From contig NZ_JAUSYQ010000002.1 of assembly GCF_030816965.1 (NCBI RefSeq), forward strand, positions 10,220,001-10,284,000: DNA of 64,000 nucleotides, written 5' to 3'. The DNA comes from Streptomyces canus. Lineage in GTDB: Bacteria > Actinomycetota > Actinomycetes > Streptomycetales > Streptomycetaceae. Numbering within the stretch: the first letter of the stretch is position 1; each line of letters begins with the position of its first letter. Position numbers and translations under genes: made by a program. This document shows positions 1 through 8,424 of this stretch, one piece after another. The notes beneath the pieces are model-generated. The model ran no database searches. It saw only the letters and a list, made by a program, of their open reading frames with translations, and was not told the DNA's origin.

Positions 1-284
1 TGTGTCCGCAGTTTGCCGACCGAATTGTCGTCCGCGGGAAGAGGATGGGGACCGCGGCCCGCGCATGCGTGCCGTCGGCCAATGGCTCGCACCGGCAACG
101 AGCTTCCCGGACGCGACGGCGGCGAGATCCTCCTGGACATCGCCCGTCGCCTTTTCCGCGGAGGGCGCCTACGCGGGACAGCGCGGATGCCGGGCGCCTG
201 CTGTTCGTACTGATCACGCCGGAAGCGACACCCAGCGCCCTGACCACCGGTAGGGGCTTTCGATCGATGAAGGAGCTGATGACC

Positions 285-668
285 ATGGACGGAGAGACGC
301 TGCAGAAGACCGCGGCCGACTGCGCCGAGGAACTTCCCGGGGCCGGGCTGGAGCACCCGTTCGGGCCCGAGTGGGAGGTGTACAAGGTGCGCGGCAAGGT
401 CTTCATGCTCATGACGCAGGTGACGGGTGAGCCCTTGGTGATTCTCAAATCGGCCCCCGACGAGGCGGCCGCCCTGCGTCACGAGCACGTAGAGATCACC
501 CCCGGTTACCACATGAACAAGAAGCACTGGATCACGCTGGAAGGCGGGAACACGATCGACGACATGCTGGTAAAGGAGCTTGTGACCGACTCCTACCGAC
601 TTGTCGTCAGCGGGCTCGCCAAGTCACAGCAGCCCGTCGACCCGCACACCTACGGCCGTCGCGCCTGA
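285..668 (+). CDS. YjbR/MmcQ-family protein, copy 1
   Basis: A 127-residue protein of the YjbR/MmcQ (CyaY-like fold) family; the biochemical role of this family is poorly defined and DNA binding has only been proposed. Family landmarks are visible: a glycine-proline-rich turn followed by a WEVYKVRGKVF strand near residues 30-40, a central LVILKS strand, and a late KKHWITLEGG motif. The frame is open upstream to position 45, but AAGGAG at 270-275 sits 9 bases before the ATG at 285, which decides the start; an ATG at 267 has no site. It ends 8 bases before a second copy of the same family, so the two are probably co-transcribed. Family assignment is confident, function is not. Confidence 0.85.
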   Translation: MDGETLQKTAADCAEELPGAGLEHPFGPEWEVYKVRGKVFMLMTQVTGEPLVILKSAPDEAAALRHEHVEITPGYHMNKKHWITLEGGNTIDDMLVKELVTDSYRLVVSGLAKSQQPVDPHTYGRRA

Positions 669-676
669 CCTCCGGC

Positions 677-1039
677 ATGTCGTTCAACGGCACGAAGCTC
701 CAGGACACCGCGCGCCGCACCGCACTCGCGCTCCCGGGAGTCGGCCACGGGCGCCCGTTCACCGAGCAGCTGGACGTCTACAAGGTGGCGGGCAAGGTGT
801 TCCTGATCGTCACCGACGACCCGGACGAACTCATCGTCACCCTCAAGGCGGAACCGGAGTACGGGCGGCTGCTGCAAGACCAGTACCCGTCGCTCACTCC
901 GGGCCGCTACCTCGACAAGCGGCACTGGATCTCCGTAGGAGCCGGCCGGGGCGTCACCGCGGACCTGGTCGCCGAACTCGTCGACCAGTCCTACCACCTC
1001 GTCCTGGAGACGGTTCCGCGCAACCGCCGCCCTGGATGA
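677..1039 (+). CDS. YjbR/MmcQ-family protein, copy 2
   Basis: A 120-residue paralogue of the gene just upstream. It repeats the same landmarks in the same order: PFTEQLDVYKVAGKVF near residues 27-42, IVTLKAEPEYG in the middle, and DKRHWISVGAGRG towards the end, so the pair looks like an old tandem duplication that has diverged substantially. The intergenic gap is 8 bases, consistent with one transcript. The ATG at 677 gives the normal family length. Biochemical function is unknown. A run of ACCGACCAAC-type repeats follows its stop codon. Confidence 0.85.
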   Translation: MSFNGTKLQDTARRTALALPGVGHGRPFTEQLDVYKVAGKVFLIVTDDPDELIVTLKAEPEYGRLLQDQYPSLTPGRYLDKRHWISVGAGRGVTADLVAELVDQSYHLVLETVPRNRRPG

Positions 1040-1043
1040 CTAC

Positions 1044-1094
1044 GGACCGACCGACCAACTGACCGACCAACCACCGAGCAACCGACGAACCGAG
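1044..1094 (+). repeat. ACCGACCAAC-type low-complexity repeat
   Basis: The spacer between the YjbR pair and the next gene is an imperfect tandem run built from ACCG and ACCAAC words (for example GGACCGACCGACCAACTGACC). No stem-loop potential is evident because it is nearly free of complementary arms. It probably arose by slippage; no function can be assigned. Confidence 0.6.
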
Positions 1095-1112
1095 CACGGA
1101 CAAGGATCGCCC

Positions 1113-1538
1113 ATGCACAGCATGTCGACCGCGGAATGGCACGCCTTCGTCACCCGCGGCGCGCATACCGGACGGTTCGCCACCGTCGGCGCCGACGGAA
1201 CCCCGAACATCACCCCCGTCTGGTACGTCTACGACGGCGAGGCCTTCCTCTTCACCACAGGCGGCGCGACGGCCAAGGTCCGCAACCTGCGCCGCAACCC
1301 CCGCGCGTCACTCTGCGTCGCCGACGACGCGCCGCCCTTCGCCTACGTCGAAGCGCGCGGCGAGGTCACGCTCAGCGAGGACCTCGACGAACTCCTCGAT
1401 GTCGCCACCCGGGCCGGCGCCCGGTACATGGGCGCGGACCAGGCCGAGGCATTCGGCAAGCGCAACGCCGCCCCCGGCGAACTCGTCGTCCGCCTGCACC
1501 CCACCAAGGTCATCGCCTACGGCGGCGTCACCGACTGA
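1113..1538 (+). CDS. PPOX-fold flavin/F420 oxidoreductase-like protein
   Basis: A 141-residue single-domain protein of the pyridoxamine-5'-phosphate-oxidase-like split-barrel superfamily. Visible signatures are RFATVGADGTPNITPVWYVY (residues 21-40), the typical first two strands, then FTTGGATAKVRNLRRNPRASLC, which matches the TxxxxKxxNLxxNPR cofactor-binding segment of actinobacterial FDOR/PPOX proteins, and a central YVEARGEVTL strand. Many such proteins bind FMN or coenzyme F420; which one applies here cannot be read from the sequence. AAGGA at 1102-1106 lies 6 bases before the ATG at 1113. It precedes rarA by 58 bases with no obvious terminator. Confidence 0.88.
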   Translation: MHSMSTAEWHAFVTRGAHTGRFATVGADGTPNITPVWYVYDGEAFLFTTGGATAKVRNLRRNPRASLCVADDAPPFAYVEARGEVTLSEDLDELLDVATRAGARYMGADQAEAFGKRNAAPGELVVRLHPTKVIAYGGVTD

Positions 1539-1596
1539 TGAACACCCGGCCGCTGTCCACACCGACCGCGTGCGGCCCGGAGCCAAGGACACGCCC

Positions 1597-2913
1597 ATGA
1601 AGCACGAAGCGCAAGCGCTGCCCCTGTTCGACGAGGACACGCAGCGCCCGCTGGCCGACCGGCTGCGGCCGCGCACCCTGGAGGACGTCGTCGGGCAGGA
1701 GCACCTGCTCGCGTCCGACGCCCCCCTCGGACGCATGGTGGAGCAGGGGCGGCTGGTGTCGGCGATCCTTTGGGGGCCGCCCGGATGCGGGAAGACCACC
1801 ATCGCCCGGCTCCTGGCGCAGCGGACCGAGCTGGCCTTCGAGCCGCTGTCGGCCACGTTCTCCGGCGTGGCCGACCTGAGGAAGATCTTCGAGGCGGCCT
1901 GGCGCAGGCGCGGGATCGGCCAGGGCACGCTGTTGTTCGTCGACGAGATCCACCGGTTCAACCGTGCCCAGCAGGACAGCTTCCTGCCGTACGTGGAGGA
2001 CGGCACGGTCACCCTCGTCGGGGCCACCACCGAGAACCCCAGCTTCGAGCTGAACGGGGCGCTGCTCTCCCGCTGCCGGGTCTTCGTCCTCAAACGCCTC
2101 GACGACACGGCCCTGGACACCCTGATCGCGCGCGCCGAGGAGCTGACCGGGCGCGCACTGCCGTTGGACTACGAGGCCCGCCGGGCCCTGATGGCCATGG
2201 CGGACGGCGACGGCCGGTTCCTGCTCAACATGGCCGAGCTCCAGGCGCTGCCCGACGGCACACCGCCACTGGACACCTCCGGTCTCGCCGAGCAGATCCA
2301 GCGGCGGGCTCCGCTGTACGACAAAGCCCAGGATAGCCATTACAACCTGATATCGGCGCTGCACAAGTCCATGCGCGGCTCCGACCCCGACGCGGCTCTG
2401 TACTGGCTCGCCCGCATGCTCGACGGCGGCGAGGACCCTCTGTACATCGCCCGCCGACTCGTACGCTTCGCCAACGAGGACATCGGAACGGCCGATCCAC
2501 AGGCGGTACAACAGGCCCTGGCGGCCTGGGACGTGTACGAACGTCTCGGCTCACCCGAAGGCGAACTGGCCATCGCGCAGGCCGTCACCTACCTGGCGAC
2601 CGCTCCCAAGTCCATCGCGGTCTATCGCGCGTTCGGCGCCGCACAGCATCGCGCCCGCCGCACCGGCTCCCTGATGCCTCCGCTGCACATCCTCAACGCG
2701 CCCACCCGGCTCATGAAGAACATCGGTTACGGAGAGGGCTACCAGTACGACCCGGACACCCCGGAGGGATTCTCCGGCGCCGACTACTTCCCCGAGGGCA
2801 TGGACCGGGAGACCTTCTACCACCCCACCGGGAGCGGCTACGAAGGGCAGATACGCCGCCGACTGGACCGGTGGTCGGCCATGCGCGGGCCCCACCCCGA
2901 CCCCGACGACTGA
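1597..2913 (+). CDS. rarA: RarA/MgsA-type replication-associated AAA+ ATPase
   Basis: A 438-residue clamp-loader-like AAA+ ATPase, close to the usual ~440-residue length of RarA (MgsA/WRNIP1 family), which acts at stalled replication forks and ssDNA. Domains in order: N-terminal RPRTLEDVVGQEHLL motif, Walker A GPPGCGKTT at about 60-68, Walker B FVDEIHRF at 114-121, sensor 1 GATTENPSFE, and the C-terminal tetramerisation region with DPDAALYWLARMLDGGEDP and NIGYGEGYQYDPDTPEGFSGADYFPE. AAGGA at 1585-1589 is 7 bases before the ATG at 1597; the frame is open far upstream but is shadow there. Apparently intact housekeeping-type gene, unlike much of the window. Confidence 0.95.
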   Translation: MKHEAQALPLFDEDTQRPLADRLRPRTLEDVVGQEHLLASDAPLGRMVEQGRLVSAILWGPPGCGKTTIARLLAQRTELAFEPLSATFSGVADLRKIFEAAWRRRGIGQGTLLFVDEIHRFNRAQQDSFLPYVEDGTVTLVGATTENPSFELNGALLSRCRVFVLKRLDDTALDTLIARAEELTGRALPLDYEARRALMAMADGDGRFLLNMAELQALPDGTPPLDTSGLAEQIQRRAPLYDKAQDSHYNLISALHKSMRGSDPDAALYWLARMLDGGEDPLYIARRLVRFANEDIGTADPQAVQQALAAWDVYERLGSPEGELAIAQAVTYLATAPKSIAVYRAFGAAQHRARRTGSLMPPLHILNAPTRLMKNIGYGEGYQYDPDTPEGFSGADYFPEGMDRETFYHPTGSGYEGQIRRRLDRWSAMRGPHPDPDD

Positions 2914-3079
2914 CGACCCGCATCCGACGGAACGAACCGCGTTCCCGAGGCCCCCACGTGCAACAAGAGCATGTCGACCATGAGCACCGGGAGGCCGCCG
3001 CGTTCTTCACGTTGCCCGAGCGTGCCGGCGACGACTTCGCGCCCATGCGCGAGCAACTGCTGTCCCGTTGTCGGCGGGT

Positions 3080-3420
3080 CGGGAGCAGGCTCAGGATCCG
3101 ACGGTCGATCGTCCCGAGAAGGGGGCCCCGATCGGTGTCCGTGGTGACGATGCCGGTGGCCTGGACCTGGTCGCGGGCGGTGTGGAACGTGATGCTGAGG
3201 CGGCAGCGGTCCGGGTCGGTGCCGGGAGGGACTCGGCGGCACCGACCATCACGGTGGTAGGGCCTGGTAGAGCGTGAGCAGTGGCCCCATCTCCTGCTCG
3301 ATGCTTGCCGGGTCGCTCGAGCAGAGGTTGCGCCAGAACAACACCCTGGGTCTTGCGGGGGGAACATCGAGGTCGCTGGCGCCACCGAAGTCCAAGGTCA
3401 ACCTGTACGCGGCGATCCGC
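3080..3420 (-). pseudogene. Unidentified decayed gene, two frames
   Basis: Between rarA and the next intact gene the minus strand shows two coding-like stretches in different frames. Positions 3420-3253 read LDFGGASDLDVPPARPRVLFW and end at a stop after LLTLYQALPP; 3235-3080 read RLSITFHTARDQVQATGIVTT. Both have protein-like composition and neither has a plausible start, so this looks like one frameshifted, truncated gene. The family is not recognised. The rest of 2914-3544 holds nothing identifiable. Confidence 0.35.
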
Positions 3421-3544
3421 TGTGATGCCCGGCAGGGATGTCGTACCGCCTTGATGCGCGAGCACGGTGTTGGGTTCCGCGCGATGAAAGCGGTGTTGGC
3501 AGCAGTCTGGCCGGAGCCTCGGGACGGACAGCGGGGTTGGGCCC

Positions 3545-3949
3545 CTACACGTCATCCCAGGCCATCGAGCTCATCCTCCAGCCGGCAGGCGTCAGGACGA
3601 ACTGGGTGGTCTTGCAACCGGAGCCCTCAAACCACTCGCCGTTGAGGAAACCGGACTTGCGGTATTCGCTGAACCGGTGCGCGATCGACCCGAAAACCTC
3701 GGTCCGATCGGCGACTTCCCATTCGGAGAACTCCGTCAGCGTCCCATCGGTGAGGATCTTCTCCCGGGGCTCGACGAACGCGTCGAGGTCGTAGATCACA
3801 GGCACGCCCCCGATGTTTTTGATGATCATTCCTTGAGGAATGAACACCTCTCGGACAGCGGCGACGTTCGGCCGGCTGCCACCGGTGTTGGTGAACGCAC
3901 CGAGGAAGACACGCATCAGCTGGTCGAGCTCGGCCTTGACGTCGGACAC
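3545..3949 (-). CDS. NTF2/SnoaL-like hypothetical protein
   Basis: A 134-residue protein with the look of the NTF2-like/DUF4440 fold: an N-terminal helix (ELDQLMRVFLGAFTNTGG), a segment VAAVREVFIPQGMIIKN, and strands ending in the TQFVLTPAGWRMSSMAWDD motif common to SnoaL-like proteins at their last strand. The GTG start at 3949 is supported by GGAGGA about 6 bases upstream. No catalytic residues can be named. It is isolated: decayed DNA lies downstream and a YrhB-type gene is divergently placed. Confidence 0.7.
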   Translation of the reverse strand: MSDVKAELDQLMRVFLGAFTNTGGSRPNVAAVREVFIPQGMIIKNIGGVPVIYDLDAFVEPREKILTDGTLTEFSEWEVADRTEVFGSIAHRFSEYRKSGFLNGEWFEGSGCKTTQFVLTPAGWRMSSMAWDDV

Positions 3950-4316
3950 GGGTACTCCTCCGAAGGGGGTGAACGCCTCGCGACTGATCGTCGCCTACTG
4001 CCAGCGTGTCGGCCACCGTCGACGCCCTTGGTCGGTCGACTCGATCCGCACTCCTCAAGTGGGTAGTCGCCGGAAACACTTGCGGTGCTCGTTGACGCTT
4101 CCCGCTCACCTGAACGCCGGACCGCGTGAGGACGCCGACATCGATCCCGGCAGTTCGGAGAAGTCAATTGCCGAGGGTTTTCAGCCGTATTGGCTCAGAG
4201 CACTTGTTTCTCAGCTGTTGTATTCCTGGGGGAGAAGGTTCGTTGGCCCCTTCTGTGTGGCCCTGAGTCGTGGGAATTCGCTGGTCGAAACCGGGCTCGT
4301 ACGGGATGCTGCACGC

Positions 4317-4901
4317 GTGATCGAGCGAGAAGCCGCCGTTCGGGCTGTCGAAGAGCAGCTGGAGCGCGACTATCAGCAGTGGCGGGCTGTGAGCGCGGAC
4401 GCGATGAGGATGGCTGTGGTCCGTGTCAAGGAGCACGAGCTGGTGTGGATCGTCTCCTGGCAGTCCGAGGACTTCGTACGCACCCGGAAGTCGAAGTACG
4501 CGCTGATTGGCAATGGGCCGTACCTGGTCGACCGCGTCGACGGAAGGATGCACCAGATCGGCGTCGTCTCCGCGAAAACCGGAGAGTGGGAGGACGACTA
4601 CCGAGCCCGGATACGTGGGCTGCCGGTGCGCACCGCAGTAGACGATCTACACGATGCGCTCCGCGGAGTCGCCGCTGCGCGCGGACGCATGCACGCTGTG
4701 CGGACACTGCGCCAGAGGCTGCCTGTGCTCTCGCCCGCGGAGGCCATCGAATACGTGAGCGCCTTGCTGGACGGTGATACGCCCGTGCGCCTCGTGGCCC
4801 TCGCCGCCAAGGAACTCGTGGAGCCCCTCAACCCGGTACTCGCGGTGGCGACCATCCTGAGCGAGGCGGCGATCCGAGCCGGTCGGAGACCCGAGGGATG
4901 A
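4317..4901 (+). CDS. YrhB/Imm35-domain protein
   Basis: About 194 residues. The N-terminal ~90 residues resemble the YrhB domain (also called immunity protein 35): VVRVKEHELVWIVSWQSEDF followed by a YALIGNGPYLVDRVDG strand-turn, the usual core of that family. The C-terminal part (VLSPAEAIEYVSALLDGD onward) is helical and not assigned. The frame is open to 3840, but the protein-like region begins at the GTG at 4317 with GGGA about 10 bases upstream; the start is therefore uncertain. Members of this family often act as immunity proteins to polymorphic toxins, but no toxin gene is adjacent, so an immunity role here is only a possibility. Its stop meets the end of a DUF3885 fragment on the other strand. 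Confidence 0.6.
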   Translation: MIEREAAVRAVEEQLERDYQQWRAVSADAMRMAVVRVKEHELVWIVSWQSEDFVRTRKSKYALIGNGPYLVDRVDGRMHQIGVVSAKTGEWEDDYRARIRGLPVRTAVDDLHDALRGVAAARGRMHAVRTLRQRLPVLSPAEAIEYVSALLDGDTPVRLVALAAKELVEPLNPVLAVATILSEAAIRAGRRPEG

Positions 4902-5314
4902 CTGGAAAGCCAGTCGCTGTGCCGATCGCGCATCCGGTCCCGTTCCTCGGGCGTGGCGAGGAAGACGTCGGCGCCACCATCGTAGGGATGGTGGATGCGC
5001 TGCATGCGGGTGTCGGTGATGAGGATTCCCGCCACCCTGTCGTCGGCGATTTCTCGGAGCGACTCGTCGATGCAGCGGCGCTGCCAGGGCCGGCGGACGG
5101 CGAAGAGGTGGCAGTACGTACGGAACTCAGGGTCAGGATCGTCCCTCACCAGGAGGCTCTGCCCATACCCCGTGACGGTTTCCCATGACGGAACCTCGGC
5201 TTCGGTCGTCCGGAGCGGAGTGATCACATACACGTCCGCACCGGCGAACAACTCATCGAGGACGGTGTTGTAACGCTTCAGGACGACGGTGCACCTGCTC
5301 TCGTCGCAGCGTGG
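4886..5314 (-). pseudogene. DUF3885-protein fragment
   Basis: The minus-strand reading KRYNTVLDELFAGADVYVIT, then WETVTGYGQSLLVRDD, then RIHHPYDGGADVFLATPEER and WLSSHPSGL matches the central and C-terminal part of DUF3885 proteins in order. The N-terminal half is missing: a TGA (5315-5317) lies three codons before the homology with no ATG or GTG start. The natural stop after HPSGL is also lost, so the frame reads through antisense to the neighbouring gene. A TTG at 5251 could allow a short product, but a remnant is more likely. Confidence 0.6.
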
Positions 5315-5328
5315 TCATGCTTCCAACC

Positions 5329-6270
5329 TCAGCGGGAGGCACCAGTGGGCGCTCGGTTGAAGCTCGCACGATAGGCCGTGGGAGTGAGTCCCACCCGGCC
5401 GACCATGTGCTTGCGGAGGGAGTCCGCGCTGCCCAGACCGCTCTTCTGGGCTACCTGATCCATGGGCAGCTCGGTCATCTCCAGCAGCTCTCTGGCCCGG
5501 TCGATGCGCCGGTGCAGCAACCATTGGAGCGGGCTCAGCCCAGTCTCTGCGTGGAAGCGCCGGCTGAGGGTGCGCACGCTCATCTTGGCGTGAGCGGCCA
5601 GGTCGGCCAGGGTGAGCGGGCGATCGAGGTGTTCGAGCGCCCAGACACGAGTGGGCGCGAGAGAGGTGCCTCGCTCCGGCGGTAGCGGTGTCTCGATGAA
5701 CTGGGACTGCCCGCCCGGCCGTATGGGAGGGACGACAGCGAGCCGCGCGGCCGTGTTGGCGACCGCCGCGCCGTAGTCGATTCTGACCAGATGCAGGCAC
5801 AGGTCGATGGCGGCGGCTGCGCCCGCCGAGGTGAAGACCCCGCCGTCCTCGACGAAGAGGAGGTCGGGCTGCACATCGATGGACGGGAAGCGAGTGGCGA
5901 GGTCGCCGGCCAGTCCCCAGTGGGTCGTGGCGCGTAGCCCGTCGAGCAGGCCTGCTTGGGCCAGTACGAAAGCGCCCGTACACAGGGAGGCGATCCGCGC
6001 GCCGGTGGCCGCGGCTTTCCGTAGGGCGTCGAGGGCTTCCGTGGGAGCCTGCTCGCCGCCGCTGCCGACAGCGATGACCGTGTCGGCGCCCTCCACCGCC
6101 TCCAAGCCGTCCGGCACCACGATGTCGGGGCCGCTGACGGTTGGCATCGGGCCGGGCCGAGCCGTACAGACGCGCACGTCATAGTGCGGGACGCTGTTGA
6201 ACACCATGAGCGGGATCGAGACGTCGAAGCTGAGCACGGGCGGCACGATGACTGCGGCGACGCGGTGCAT
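5329..6270 (-). CDS. GlxA-type AraC-family regulator (DJ-1/PfpI + HTH)
   Basis: A 313-residue two-domain regulator. Residues ~1-170 form a DJ-1/PfpI (class I glutamine-amidotransferase-like) domain with ADTVIAVGSGGEQAP and the nucleophile-elbow-like ASLCTGAFVLAQAGLLDG followed by ATTHW. Residues ~210-305 form an AraC/XylS DNA-binding domain with two helix-turn-helix units (LADLAAHAKMSVRTLSRRFH and MDQVAQKSGLGSADSLRKHM). GlxA relatives commonly control catabolic or cAMP-responsive genes; the target here is unknown. It diverges from the epimerase-like gene at 6342 over a 71-base spacer, so that gene is the natural candidate target. Confidence 0.9.
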   Translation of the reverse strand: MHRVAAVIVPPVLSFDVSIPLMVFNSVPHYDVRVCTARPGPMPTVSGPDIVVPDGLEAVEGADTVIAVGSGGEQAPTEALDALRKAAATGARIASLCTGAFVLAQAGLLDGLRATTHWGLAGDLATRFPSIDVQPDLLFVEDGGVFTSAGAAAAIDLCLHLVRIDYGAAVANTAARLAVVPPIRPGGQSQFIETPLPPERGTSLAPTRVWALEHLDRPLTLADLAAHAKMSVRTLSRRFHAETGLSPLQWLLHRRIDRARELLEMTELPMDQVAQKSGLGSADSLRKHMVGRVGLTPTAYRASFNRAPTGASR

Positions 6271-6341
6271 GGCCAGATCCTCCGGAGGGTTGGCATTCCG
6301 GCCACTATCCTACGAGGCCGTGGATCGGCACCGTTGTCAGC

Positions 6342-7232
6342 ATGAAATCTCATGTGATCGTGGGCCGCGGGGCCGCCGCGTCGAAGACCGCTCTGCTGCT
6401 GGCCGAGGACGGCGAGCGGGTGCGAATGATCAGCCGAACCGGCGGCGGGCCCGACCACCCGCTCATCGACAAGGTCACAGCGGACGCGACCGACGCCGAC
6501 CGGCTCACCGAGCTGACGGAGGGGGCCGACACGCTGTTCACCACTGCCGCGCCGCCGTACCACCTTTGGCCCGAGCAGTTTCCGATCTTGTCGGGATCGC
6601 TCCTGAGCGCAGTGAAGCGGACCGGAGCCGCGTACGTCATGCTCGGCAACCTCTACGCCTATGGGCCCGCAAGCGGGCCGATCACGCCGGACTTTCCCCT
6701 GGCCGCGAGCGGCCCCAAGGGGCGGACCAGGGCGCGGGCATGGGAGGAAGCCGCCACCTCAGGGGTGAAGGTCACCGAGGTGCGGGCCGCCCAGTTCTAC
6801 GGCGCCGGCGCCTTCTCGGTGTTCAGCCTCATGGTGCAGCGGCAGGTCCTGGAAGGGAGGCTGGTCCTGGTGCCGCAAGAACTCGACGTGCCCCACAGTT
6901 ACTCGGCGATCGGCGACACCGCACGCACGCTGGTCGCCGCGAGTCGCAACGAGCAGGCGTACGGACGGGCCTGGCACGTACCCACCTCGACCCTGTCGGT
7001 TCGAGAACTGGCCGTGCGACTCGCCGAACTCGCGGGGGCACCGGAACCGCGGATGGAAGAGATGACCGAACGCGATCTGACCCTGCTCGCGTTCACCGAG
7101 CCGTTCTGGGCGGAAATGCACGAAGTGCTCACCAAGCCCGGCCACCCGTTCGTCATCGACTACTCCGAGACCGAGAAGGTATTCGGCGTGAGCGCCACCC
7201 CGGCGAACGACGTGCTCCGGGAAGTGATCTAG
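6342..7232 (+). CDS. NAD-dependent epimerase/dehydratase-like protein
   Basis: A 296-residue extended-SDR/NmrA-type Rossmann protein. After the first strand (MKSHVIVGRGAAASKTALLL) the usual TGAxGxxG is replaced by a looser GRGAAASK, yet the following features are normal: GADTLFTTAAPPYH, YVMLGNLYAYGP (the Y of an SDR-like active site), VTEVRAAQFYG and a late WHVPTSTLSVRELAVRLAEL substrate-domain segment. NAD(P) binding is likely but the degenerate glycine motif makes catalysis uncertain. No good ribosome site precedes the ATG. Divergent GlxA-type gene next door may regulate it. Confidence 0.75.
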   Translation: MKSHVIVGRGAAASKTALLLAEDGERVRMISRTGGGPDHPLIDKVTADATDADRLTELTEGADTLFTTAAPPYHLWPEQFPILSGSLLSAVKRTGAAYVMLGNLYAYGPASGPITPDFPLAASGPKGRTRARAWEEAATSGVKVTEVRAAQFYGAGAFSVFSLMVQRQVLEGRLVLVPQELDVPHSYSAIGDTARTLVAASRNEQAYGRAWHVPTSTLSVRELAVRLAELAGAPEPRMEEMTERDLTLLAFTEPFWAEMHEVLTKPGHPFVIDYSETEKVFGVSATPANDVLREVI

Positions 7233-7241
7233 AGCGGCTGC

Positions 7242-7409
7242 TCATGCGGCCTTGGCCGGGTATTCGCTCCACGAACGGATGGGTGAGGCGGGTGCGAAGT
7301 TCATCTTCGGGTTGGCGCGGGCATTGCGCCAGCGGACGTAGGCGGCGATGGCGGCGTTCTGCTCTTCATGGCTGCGGTGATCGGTGCCGTTGAGCGCGAA
7401 GAAGGGCAG
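7242..7409 (-). pseudogene. IS630-family transposase C-terminal fragment
   Basis: The last ~55 codons of an IS630/Tc1-type transposase: LPFFALNGTDHRSHEEQNAA followed by YVRWRNARANPK and a TGA stop after PAKAA. This is the characteristic FALNGTDHxSHxEQ...RWRN C-terminus seen again, in different states, at 18.1 and 57.5 kb. Nothing upstream on the minus strand belongs to the transposase. The next ~330 bases (7410-7740) hold no recognisable gene. Confidence 0.75.
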
Positions 7410-7740
7410 GGATGGGCGGCACGGACGCAGCCAGGGATCGGGGCGCCTTCCCTGGTGTTGCGCGCCGGGCGGGGCCGCCGCGCCAGGGCCGCCGACGGTG
7501 CGGCGGTCGGCGTCAGCGTGAGTTTTAACCTGTGCCGGGCGCGAGAGAGAACTATGCGAGGCCAAGTGTTGATGGTCATGAGCGCTGCTCGCATGGTCGG
7601 TCGCTCGCGCAGAGGTGTTCCGTCGCATGGGCGACGAGACCAGTCGTAGAGGCGGCGTTCCGAAACCGCTCACCCGCGTCGAGACTCACTCGCCTTGATC
7701 GGCAGGACTGTCGCGGCGAAGGACTGGGAATCCTAGCGAG

Positions 7741-8256
7741 GTGTCTCATCCCGGAGCCCCACCGTTGGCAATCGATGACCGCGGTAACGCCCTGGTCTCC
7801 TTCGGACGCGGAGCGGAAGGCTCACCGCCGTCTGACGCGCCGTTGCCGGCGGCGTTGGTCGCCATGTGGCGCGCCGATCGTGTCCTGATGGTCTTCGATC
7901 GCTTCCGCCAGTCGTGGGAGCTGCCCGGTGGGCGAATCGAGGCAGGCGAATCCCCTCGTCAGGCGGCTGCACGCGAACTGCTGGAGGAGACCGGTCAGGA
8001 CCCGGATGGACCCTTGCGCTTCGTCGGCTACGCAGCCTTCGTGCTCGCTCCCGACCGGCGAGCTGAGTACGCGGCACTGTTCACCGGGCACGCCACCACT
8101 GCCCGCGGCTTCCAGACCAACGCGGAGATTGCAGCTATCCGCTGGTGGAACTTGCAGGACGACCTGCCGGGACGCGTCCAACCCCTGGACGTCTACCTCG
8201 CCCGACTCACACGAGAGTTGGGCCAGTGCGAGACACCATTCGATGCCGGAAGATGA
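7741..8256 (+). CDS. Nudix hydrolase
   Basis: A 171-residue Nudix-fold phosphohydrolase. The Nudix box is complete at about residues 65-87: GRIEAGESPRQAAARELLEE followed by TG, matching Gx5Ex7REUxEExGU with all catalytic/metal-binding residues present. It is preceded by WELPGG and followed by the typical FVLAPDRRAEYAALFTG strand pair. Substrate cannot be inferred. Start is a GTG at 7741; the ribosome site is weak, so a slightly different start is possible. IS630 debris lies upstream and a DUF4333 gene downstream. Confidence 0.88.
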   Translation: MSHPGAPPLAIDDRGNALVSFGRGAEGSPPSDAPLPAALVAMWRADRVLMVFDRFRQSWELPGGRIEAGESPRQAAARELLEETGQDPDGPLRFVGYAAFVLAPDRRAEYAALFTGHATTARGFQTNAEIAAIRWWNLQDDLPGRVQPLDVYLARLTRELGQCETPFDAGR

Positions 8257-8388
8257 CGAACAAGAAGCGGCGCCCGCCCCACTCCTCGTCCAGCAGGGGT
8301 GCACAAGTTCCACCCGGCCGCGCAGGCAGTGGTGCGGGAACACTCCGCAGGGACCGAGAGGCAACTTCACGTCACCACAGGGGGTTGT

Positions 8389-8424
8389 ATGAGCGCGGAC
8401 AGCTGGATAGGACTGTCCGCGTGA
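8389..8424 (+). other. Short leader ORF coupled to DUF4333 gene
   Basis: An 11-codon ORF (MSADSWIGLSA) starts at ATG 8389 behind a GGGGG tract and ends in a TGA that overlaps the GTG start of the next gene as GTGA. It could simply be chance, or it could deliver ribosomes to the GTG, which lacks its own clear Shine-Dalgarno sequence. Only the arrangement is seen; translation is inferred. Confidence 0.3.

Noticed and set aside
1..284. Open frames before the first YjbR gene
   Set aside because: All are Arg/Pro-rich shadow-like translations; the only supported start is at 285.
1044..1094. Short-period repeat as a possible CRISPR or regulatory array
   Set aside because: Units are 4-10 bp without spacers or dyad symmetry; simple slippage explains it.
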